A DNA stretch of 64,000 bases, taken from Dromiciops gliroides (taxonomy: Eukaryota > Chordata > Mammalia > Microbiotheria > Microbiotheriidae). The stretch lies in NCBI RefSeq assembly GCF_019393635.1, contig NC_057861.1:84499827-84563826 (forward strand), read 5' to 3'. Positions 55,605 through 64,000 of this stretch are shown one piece after another (position 1 is the stretch's first letter; the number at the start of each line of letters is the position of its first letter). Position numbers and translations under genes: made by a program. The notes under the pieces are model-generated. The model was not told the DNA's origin and did no database searches. It saw only the letters and a program-made list of their open reading frames with translations.

Positions 55605-56050
55605 CCTGAATCTGAATTGGAATAGACCTCAGAGGTCATCCTGTCCCACCTCTACCTGACCAAGAACTTCCTATGCAGTCAACAAGCCCTTATTAAACAC
55701 CTATGCACCACACACTCTGCTTTACAGCACCCCCCATGAGTGGTCATCTGGCTGCCACCCAAAAACCTTCAACGAGGGACAACCTATTCTCTTTTTGGAT
55801 AGGAATAGTTAAGAAAGTTTCCTTACAATGAACTCCTTGAAATTCATCTCCCCTCCCCCAGCCACCTGCCCACTGATGTTACTTCTACAGCATCATCCCA
55901 TTTGTGCAAGCCAATCCTTCCAAGACTTGATGGCAACTATCATATACTCCCAAGTCTTTTGATAATTTCTTGGCTTGCCTCAAAGATGATTTTGTCCTTC
56001 CAAAGGGCAAGAAAACAATAAGAACTCCTGTTATTTTGGAGCTAATTATC
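55605..56050 (-). repeat. L3/CR1 3' region, antisense, mixed with an older repeat
   Basis: 'atttgtgcaagccaatcctt' and 'caagacttgatggcaactat' resemble antisense CR1/L3. The assignment is weak. Confidence 0.4.
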
Positions 56051-56149
56051 AACCACGATGGAATTACTGGTTTCTGGGGCAGAAATGAAGGAAACCTGGA
56101 GAGAGAATAACCCAATTACTCCTGGTTAGACCTTGCGATAGTAAAGGAG

Positions 56150-56298
56150 GGGCCAGCTAGGTGGCGCAGTGGATAGAGCACAGGCCCTGGAGTCAGGAGT
56201 ACCTGAGTTCAAATCTGACCTCACTTAACACTTACTAGCTGTGTGACCTTGGGCAAGTCACTTAACCCCAATTGCCTCACTAAAAAAAAAAAAAAAAA
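56150..56298 (+). repeat. Mar1-type CORE-SINE (GAGTCAGGAGTACC subtype)
   Basis: Complete except for a lost CAGACA block. Flanks GATAGTAAAGGAG and GATAGTCAAGGAG. Confidence 0.9.
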
Positions 56299-56299
56299 A

Positions 56300-57585
56300 G
56301 ATAGTCAAGGAGAGGAAATCTGGCCATAGTCGGCCATGCACCCTCAATGTAGGCAGAATAGATGTCAAGGAGTTCAAGAGAAAGGATAGGCAGGATTCCA
56401 TTACTGAAAACTTTACAGGGGAAGTCAGTCCAAGAAATAGAGGAAGGTCTCCGAGACATTTCAAAGAGAACCCATTCTAATGAGAGAAGGGGGAGCTCAC
56501 AAGAGTTCCAATACGGATATACAGGAAATACATCAATTTTAAATGTTCAGATGTAAGGAAAATTGGAAGATGAAGTAATGGATGATGGACAGATGAAAAA
56601 CATCAAGTTTCACTTATGTGCTAAGCACTGAGAGGTGCTGAGTGAGACAGTTCCTGCCTTCCAGGAGCTGATATTTTGGTGCCCATATGAAGAAGCAATG
56701 GCTAGAAGGGATTTTAGTCTAGGGAGTTACAGAAATAGTGAGTGAAACCAGAGGACAATTGACTGTTGCCCTTCCTGTAAACTACGGTAGTATTGGTTTA
56801 ATTGTTATTCCTAAAGCAAGAGGTAGAGAGGAAAGGAGGGGTCTTCCCGAATAGCTAGGCTGATGGCAAACTGGTCGGGGTACATGGATATGACACATGA
56901 TCTAGGGCAGTCCAGATATAAGGTTAGGTAAATTTCCATTTTTATCAACCAGGATAATTCTGGAGGTCCTGTCCATCAAGTGCTATTGCAGATGGGGAGC
57001 AGTGGGGGACAGCAGAAGCAGCAGGATAGACACCGAGATATCCAAGGTGATTGTATGTGAAACATAAATACATCACAGGAAGAGGAATTTTGAAATCTTG
57101 ATGCATCTTGAAAAATTAGCCCAATTTGACCCTGAGGTGATTGCAAGGTACAATCCCCCACCCCAATTTTGAAGTCAGACTGGAAAACAGAGATAGTGAC
57201 AGAGATAGAGTAGGTATACTTTCCCCCTACTAGAAGCAATAACATTTTATATTCAGAGTGGATTTTAAAAGAGCTCTCATACACATCATCTCCTTTGCTC
57301 CTCAGGAAAGCCCTGTATGGCAGGCAAGGCAGGGATTATTCCATTTTTACTGATAAACTCTGAGAGGGTAAGTGATTTGACCCCAAATCATGTCACTAAT
57401 AATTAGCAGTTGAGGTCCTAGTTCTCCAAAACACTGGGTTACCCTGAGCAGTAGGCCCCTTCCTCTTCTCTGGGATGAGGGTGGGGTTGGCCTAAATGAC
57501 CCTCCCATCTCTGACTCTCCGAATATTAGAGCCAACATACTTTTGTTCAAGGATGGATAAATACTATGGCATGATGTAGTTCTTT
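56300..57585. other. Intergenic, no gene recognised
   Basis: Unassigned sequence with an old repeat scrap near 56,590-56,700 and an antisense MIR at about 57,240-57,420. Confidence 0.4.
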
Positions 57586-57589
57586 AAAA

Positions 57590-57790
57590 GTGTTAAAAGC
57601 ATAGGTGCTTAGAACGAGCTCTTTTCCCTCTTACATATTTAAAAACAGCTCTGAGTAGGGACCACTGATTGGCACTGGTGGGATGATAAGACATGAGCTA
57701 CTTAATTTTTACTTCGCCGATTTTCTCTGCCAAAGACAATGGTATTTGGGGCCAGAAAGGACAGAATGTAGATAACTAATGGAGAGCTAA
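57590..57790. other. Non-repeat stretch, candidate conserved noncoding element
   Basis: Contains several TAAT-core words (CTACTTAATTTT, ATAACTAATGG) and no recognised repeat text, between repeat-filled flanks. Confidence 0.25.
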
Positions 57791-58084
57791 ATTGCAAAAC
57801 AGGAATAAAAGAAAGCCATTAGCTTCTCTTGAGTTCAAGTCACCAGGTCCAGGCAGGACAATATGTCAAGGTGCACAAAGAATTGACAGATGTTGCTGCT
57901 GAGCCACCATGAGTGATCTTGGAAAGGCTATCAACAACAGGGTAGACACTAAAAGACTAGAGAAGGGAAAGTGAAGAGAATGGAATCTGCAAGTTACAAA
58001 CCAGGGGGCTTGACTTTAATTTCTGGCAAAATCCTAGACCACTGTTACAGGATGGCTTGAGACATTCTTGAAAATGATGTGATT

Positions 58085-58239
58085 GGGGGCAGCTAGGTGG
58101 CACAGTGGATAGAGCACCAGCCCTGGAGTCAGGAGTACCTGAGTTCAAATCTGGCCTCAGACACTTAACACTTACTAGCTGTGTGACCCTGGGCAAGTCA
58201 CTTAACCCCAATTGCCTCACTAAAAAAAAAAAAAAAAAA
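58085..58239 (+). repeat. Mar1-type CORE-SINE (GAGTCAGGAGTACC subtype)
   Basis: Complete, little diverged. Flanked by GATGTGAT on both sides. Confidence 0.92.
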
Positions 58240-58322
58240 GGATGTGATGATCACCAAAATCAGCACAACTTCAAGAACAGGTCATACAAATCAATATTAT
58301 TTCCTTTAAAAAAAAAAATATG

Positions 58323-58488
58323 GAGGGCAGCTAGGTGGCGCAATGGATAAGGCACTAGCCTTGGATTCAGGAGGACCTGAGTTCAAACCCAGCCTCAGAC
58401 ACTTACTAGCTGTGTGACTCTGGGCAAGTCACTTAAACCCCATTGCCCTGCAAAAAAAATAAATAAATAAAATAAACAAACAAAAAAA
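58323..58488 (+). repeat. Mar1/WSINE-type CORE-SINE
   Basis: ATTCAGGAGGACC subtype with an (AAAT)n-like tail, only 84 bases after the previous SINE. Confidence 0.9.
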
Positions 58489-58896
58489 CTGGATAAGATC
58501 AAAAGACTGGTAGATCAAGAAACTTCTCTAGACAGTTTACCTAGATTTGAGTTTAGTATTTAGTATGGTTTCTCGGTATTTATTCCAATGGATAAAATGA
58601 AGAGGTGTAATTTAGTTTGGTAGATTTGGGAGCTGACTGAATGTAGCTACTCATGGTTCAAAGTGGTGCTTTAGCAGAGTATCCTAAGGAACCGTGCTCA
58701 CTGCTGGGCTATTGAACATGATGCTTAACATAATGGATAGAGATGGGCCTTGGAGTCAGGAAGATTCAGGTTCAAATCCTGCCTGGGACATACACCATCT
58801 CTCAGTTCACCAGACAACATGCTAAGGCTACAACCAGCAGAGAACATTCCTACTTGTCTTGGTAGGTAGAATTCCTCATTGAGAGGTCACTGTATA

Positions 58897-59054
58897 TGGG
58901 GCAGCTAGGTGGCGCACTGGATAGAGCACCAGCCCTGGAGTCAGGAGTACCTGAGTTCAAATCCGGCCTCAGACCCTTAACACTCACTAGCTGTGTGACC
59001 CTGGGCAAGTCACTTAACCCCAATTGCCTCACCTAAAAATTAAAAAAAAAAAAA
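58897..59054 (+). repeat. Mar1-type CORE-SINE (GAGTCAGGAGTACC subtype)
   Basis: Complete. Flanks repeat GAGGTCACTGTAT perfectly. Confidence 0.93.
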
Positions 59055-60258
59055 GAGGTCACTGTATCAATGAAGCCACAGGTCCAATATAAACATCTGC
59101 TTAGATAGCATGCTATGCTCATCCAATTTACAGATATGCAAAGCTCTAATAAGAGCTCACTCAAAGTCAATCAGGATTAAAAAAGATACTGACAGCCTAA
59201 AACAGTAGGATCAAATCTACTATGATGGTTACTAAAAATAAGTGTAAAGCCCTCATAACTTCACCAAAAAAAAAAAAAAAAGTCAATTCACTAACACAAA
59301 ATAGCAGGGGAGGGCACAGCTAAGTTGAAATTCATTTGAAAAGGATCTTGGGACTTTCATGACCCACACGGCATCCAGTAAAACCAAGGTCATCTCAGGC
59401 TGTTTGGAGATACAGGGTCCAGGATTAGAGGAGGTTGGTAGTCTCTGTTGTGAGTATATTTGAGGATAGTTTTGAGAGTATCTGGGATAATGACTGGATT
59501 GGAGGCCATGTTATAGAGGTTTGCTTGAAAATTGGGGAAGTTTCACCTAGAAAAGACTTGAGGTGGACCTCATAGCTTCATCTGAAGGGTCGTCATATAG
59601 AAAAGAGATTGGACTTGTTCAGCATGATTGCGGGATGGGGGTGAGGCAGAGCAAAGAGCAAAGGGTGGAAGTTACAGAGGTGGTGTTAGGTACTACTTAA
59701 AGACTTTGTAAAAAAAAAAAAAATTGTCTAAAGTAGAATGGTCATCTCCAACTTTGGGAGTCTCCCAGTTCCAGATGGACAACTACTTGTCAGAGATTTT
59801 GGAGAGAGGCCAGCTATCCAGGTAGACACTGAACTTGTTTTCTGAGGTCTCTTCAAACTCCAAGATTCTTTGATCCGTATGTATAGCCTGACCATTGGGG
59901 TCACAAAGACATATGGGTAGGATGGATGAAGGAATGAAGGTTGAGGGAAATACAGAACATAAAACTGAAGATTTTCTCCTCTCCTACCCCTGGAGACATA
60001 CCATACACAAGTCAGTTTTCCTTGGAATGTGATTCAAAGCCATGGGGGTGACTGTCCCAACCAGAGATGAACCTGGGCTGGCCCATGGGCAGCTCCCAGG
60101 AATATGGAGAAATGGAGACTAGATCCCAAGAAGTCACCTTGGGGTTATTACTGGCTTAAGAGAAACAGTGCACCCAGGACACAGGCTCACAGCCCTTCAA
60201 ATTACACACAGCCACATTCACTGAGAAAGTCTGGAGTCACACATTAAAGGTGCATATA

Positions 60259-60410
60259 GGGGGCAGCTAGGTGGCGCAGTAGATAGAGCACTGGCCCTGG
60301 ATTCAGGAGGACCCGAGTTCAAATCCAGCCTCAGACACTTGACACTTACTAGCTGTGTGACCCTGGGCAAGTCACTTAACCCTCATTGCCCTGCCCCCCC
60401 CCAAAAAAAA
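60259..60410 (+). repeat. Mar1/WSINE-type CORE-SINE
   Basis: Complete, CTCATTGCCCTGCC end and a C-then-A tail. Confidence 0.91.
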
Positions 60411-60744
60411 GTACACATATACATTACCACATACTCACAGGGGTTGAGGAAGATTCACAAATATTTTCAGGCCAATTCAAAGAAAAATCCCTGGTGCCTG
60501 CTTGCCCAAGCCCATCCCCACCCCCAAACTCTGAAATCTCAGGATTTGGTTGAAAGGCCTCCTTTTTTAGCCTATTCCCTTTATATGCATACACAACTCC
60601 ATCAATAAGGCTGAGAAGACTCATAGTTTATGAAGTTTCTCTGCATGGGACTTCATAATTGTAGCTCTTCCTCCAGTCCAGCCTCTTGTAGTTTACTCTC
60701 CCCGTATTTATTGTTGGCAGTGTGATTTTAATGGGAAAGAGATG

Positions 60745-61180
60745 GAGCATGGGTGTGGTGGAAAGATAGCATTAGTCTTACCACTGTCACAAACTGTGTG
60801 ACCCTGGACAAGTCACTTAACTTCTTAAACATCCCCAGGTAACACTCCAGACTACAAACTGAAGCAGAGTTGCCAGTCTGGATTGTTACTTCTCAACTGA
60901 AAAATCCCTTCAGCAATAAAACCACAGATCCAAATAAATAATAATAATAATAATAATGGGAAAAATCACAGGCCTCGTCAGAAGGGACCTGGATTTGAAC
61001 ACCACTTAACACTACTGTGTGACCATGGACAAGTCACTTATTTAACTTCTCTGGGCTTTCGTTTCCTCCCTCATCTGGGCTGCTGTGAGGATCAACTGAG
61101 TTTGATTCTGTAAAGTGCTCTATAAATATTGCTAACAGACATGCCTTGCACACAATAAGCACTTAATAAATGTTTGTTGA
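60745..61180 (+). repeat. MIR/THER1-type SINE fragments with (AAT)n
   Basis: CORE text at 60,795-60,830 and again at 61,015-61,050, (AAT)n at 60,938-60,957, then a tail 'cacttaataaatgtttgttg' near 61,160. Confidence 0.55.
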
Positions 61181-61184
61181 ATTT

Positions 61185-63240
61185 TCATTTAGTTGCTGAT
61201 TCATTCTGGTTTTCCATTCCTTCATGGTGGGGGAAGAAAAAGAACCACAGAATTTCACAGCTGTAATGACAGGGAGAGCTCGCTACCCAGCAAGGCAGCA
61301 ATACCCAAACAAAAAAGCAAAACTCCAGGGGGTGCTTACACTGGGCAGAGAGGACTCGCAACAAGAGACCACACTCGGCTGAATTCTCGAAATTGAACTG
61401 AAATGTCTCTATGATTTAGTGAGGGCACGCGTATGGTGGGGGGGGGCGTCCAGGAGTCCGAGTCCGTGTCACTGTGAGAACGAGCTTTAAAGAATAAGAA
61501 ATGTTTTGCCTGAAAAGGAAGAGGTCTAAGGAGGCACGTCACGTGAAAGGCCGACAGAGGGAAGAGATCAATGCAAGCAGCCCAAATCCAAATGTCAGCT
61601 GGATGCCAGAAAACACCTCCCAGGAATTAAAGGACTCCAACAGCAGGAGCCCTCAGGGAGAGCCCCTCATTGGAGGGTCTTCAAGGCGAAGACTCAGTGA
61701 ATTATAGTGGAGATTCAAAGGATCACAGATCTAAAGCTGGCAGGTTACTCAGAGGTGATCCACCCCAACCCCTTCACTTCACCAAAGAGGAAATGAGAGT
61801 CCCAAAGAGACTCAGAAACTCACCCACAGTGTGGGTTTGAACTCAGTGGCTTCAGTGGTCATATCTATGAAATCCTGGGATTCTGTGAACTTCTCCACTG
61901 TGCTCCCTCTGGGGTCAAACCAATCTGTCTCTCACAATCAATCCCTTCTCAATCCCTCCCACAGTGGACCAGTGTCTGGGAAGGCTGGGGCTGAGGATGA
62001 ATTCAATTTCATTCAATTCAACAAATATTTATTAAGCACCTACTGTGTGCAAGGCACTCAAAGCATCCCAGGGCCGTGTCTGCCACAGGCCACCCCACAC
62101 CCAAGTTTCTCAAAAGGATTTAGCCAAAACCACCAATTCCATCTGCCTCTTGTCTAGGCACCTTAGGGCCCATTCATTCATGTGAACCTGTGGCCAGGCC
62201 TGGAAACCAAATCCTTCCTCAAAGATAATTCTGGGCCAACAGAAGGGGATCCTAGGCTGCCATCAAGTTAGATAGGTCCTAGAGGGGGGGCCACAAAATT
62301 CTGGAGCTGGAAGAGCCCCCATAGGGGTTTTATAGTTCAGTCCCCTCATTTTACAGGAGACCCAGAACAAGAAAATTACTTGCCCAAGGACACACAATCA
62401 GTGGGAGAGCTGACCCCCAAACCCAGGTCTTTAAGTCCCAGCTCTTTCTACTACAGGACAAGAGAGAAGGGCGAAAATAATATTCAGCAAGTACCTCATT
62501 TGGGCACGGGTCAATTCCTGGCTGAAGTCATCCCTTGTCCTCTACATAAGCATCCCTTCTCCCCCAACCCTCCCCCTGGACTTCACAGACATCTGAGTGA
62601 GCTACCACTGCTGTTTATTGTTAGATCTCCCCCTATGAAGAGCACTGGCTAGGGCCCTTCTGATCCAACATATGCTGTTCCCCTTGCTCCAGGCAAAAAG
62701 AGCAGAGAGATGGAATAAACCAATATCAGCGTGACCTCGGACAAGTCACTCTACTTTCCTGGGCTTTAAAAGTGTCCTTATATGTAAAATGTGAGGGTTG
62801 GACTAGACAGCCTTCGAGGTCCCTTCCAGCTGACCAGCCAGGTCATCCTTTATCCTGTTCTTCGGAAGATGCAGTTCCCAGGCCCAACCACAAGGTGCTC
62901 CCAGTGACCGGACCCTCTTGTGCTTAGGGAGTCATTGGCTTGCTAAGACTCCAGGAGATAGATACTCAGGAAAGGGTGGAAAGGGAGGGGAGAAGGCAGT
63001 GACTTCTAAGCCCACCCCACAAGGGACTCAACTCCAGCCCCCAGCAAGGGCTGAGTGGAAAGGCAGCGTGTAGGGACAGCCCCGTGTCCATCTCCCCAGT
63101 GGGCTTCCCAATCCTAGAGTATTGGGGATGGGGGTGGGGAAGGGGGGTGGGGGATGCAGCCTGGAAGCCAAGACCAGTTTGGGTTGGCACTGGCTGGGCT
63201 TCCTCACCCTCCTGCAGAGAGAGCCCAGCCACAGGTTAGG
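61185..63240. other. Intergenic, mostly unassigned
   Basis: Scraps of MIR occur at 61,715-61,830, 62,300-62,430 and 62,690-62,850, and an old repeat near 62,010-62,070. 61,190-61,700 shows no repeat text and has a TCACGTGA palindrome near 61,540. No coding exon was recognised. Confidence 0.4.
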
Positions 63241-63243
63241 CTT

Positions 63244-63249
63244 TTATTG
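63244..63249 (-). terminator. Possible minus-strand polyadenylation signal
   Basis: TTTATT on the plus strand gives AATAAA on the minus strand in the context GCAATAAAAGCC. It could end a transcript entering from the right. It is a single hexamer and may be chance. Confidence 0.25.
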
Positions 63250-63534
63250 CATTTCAGTTTCTGGAACAATGGTTTGCCTCAAAAAGTCCAATAATTTAAA
63301 GGTGATGATGACAAAAGGCCGAGGTGGGGGTAAGATGGTGGGCCAGATAGGAGAGAGTGGAGGAAGAGTGAAAAGTGAACTTAAAAAAAAACCAACCAAA
63401 CCAATTAGAAAACAAAAGCACACCCCCAAAAGCAGGTTGCCAGACTGGGCTGAGTCCCTCAGGCAGAAAGGGGAGGAACAGGCTGGGGCCACTGGAAGCA
63501 GAATGGGCTTCCTGCTCCTGGTTACAGCAATAGT

Positions 63535-63748
63535 TTCAGAGGAAGGAGAGACAGAGAGAAACAGACACAAAGGCAGAAACTGAGAAAGACAGGGTCAGAA
63601 AGAAAGAGTCAAGAGATCAGAACACTGAGGAAGAGAGAGAGGAGGGAAGTGGGGAGGAGAGAGAAGACAGAAGGAGAGCAATGGAAGAATGAAGAGAAAG
63701 GAAAGAACAGAGAAAACCAAAGGTTAGACGAAGGCTAAGAAGAGGGAG

Positions 63749-63820
<72 letters not shown>

Positions 63821-63960
63821 GAGAGAATATAATGGGAAAGGCCAGAAGCCAAAGATGAGAGAAGTGACAAGAACAAACACAATGGAGAAGAGGCAGAAAA
63901 AAGAGAGAAGGGGAAAGGAGAGGAAAGAATGGTTCGCTTGGGGAAAAACAAAAATCTGTT
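63535..63960. repeat. Purine-rich region with a (GA)n microsatellite
   Basis: Long A/G-rich sequence with a pure GA run of about 32 units at 63,754-63,818. Confidence 0.92.
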
Positions 63961-64000
63961 GGTGTCCCTTTTGTCCAAATCTTCAGTCACTGAACCATCC

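Larger units (their letters stand above)
57795..59880 (+). repeat. L3/CR1-type LINE, long degenerate copy with nested SINEs
   Basis: RT-like text near 58,005-58,045 translates to GLTLISGKILDH, equivalent to the SLTSIPGKIxE motif of CR1/L3. It continues past SINEs at 58,085, 58,323 and 58,897, and ends with 3' text to about 59,880 ('tttgagatctcttcaaactc'-like tail). Confidence 0.6.

Noticed and set aside
63122..63583. 153-codon plus-strand and 108-codon minus-strand frames
   Set aside because: Low-complexity G- and purine-rich sequence in overlapping frames, with no motif or splice-site support.

Overview
The window is nuclear DNA of a therian mammal, almost certainly a marsupial. About 28 copies of a tRNA-headed CORE-SINE are scattered through it. 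These are the Mar1/WSINE/WALLSI-type elements typical of metatherians: GGCAGCTAGGTGGCGCAG head, GAGTTCAAATC B box, CORE segment and A-rich tail. With them occur older MIR/THER1 SINEs, L2, L3/CR1, L1 and BovB/RTE-derived elements. No bacterial, organellar or viral gene organisation is present. The species cannot be named from the sequence alone.

Region 1 (1-31,174) is the 3' half of one plus-strand protein-coding gene. Nine exons (1893-2030, 6140-6254, 9103-9246, 10281-10457, 11988-12143, 17598-17720, 27901-28003, 28915-28989, 31077-31174) join in frame through GT/AG splice sites. They encode the last 375 residues of a maestro heat-like repeat (MROH) family protein, ending at TGA 31172-31174. 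Upstream exons lie to the left of the window. The introns hold SINEs, a near-complete but dead L2 LINE (about 13,120-16,625), L1 and L3 fragments, a 764-bp insertion with 5-bp target-site duplications, several microsatellites and a 0.55-kb polypyrimidine tract.

Region 2 (31,175-64,000) is apparently intergenic and no convincing coding exon was found on either strand. It is a mosaic of L1, L2, L3/CR1 and RTE-derived repeats and Mar1-type SINEs (all of the latter on the plus strand). It also holds a 544-bp solo LTR with perfect 4-bp duplications, a mariner-type DNA transposon remnant, a 184-bp hAT-type MITE with a perfect 8-bp duplication, and a (GAAAA)n expansion in a SINE tail. Two short non-repeat stretches (about 45,590-45,790 and 57,590-57,790) are candidate conserved noncoding elements. 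A minus-strand AATAAA near 63,244-63,249 may mark the 3' end of a convergent neighbour.

Most open reading frames in this window are translations of repeats or simple sequence. No previously undescribed biological system is evident. The more unusual observations are the one-sided SINE orientation, the higher-order minisatellite at 29.85-30.25 kb, the promoter-like sequence just before an ATG-initial exon at 27,901, and the 764-bp insertion of unidentified family.
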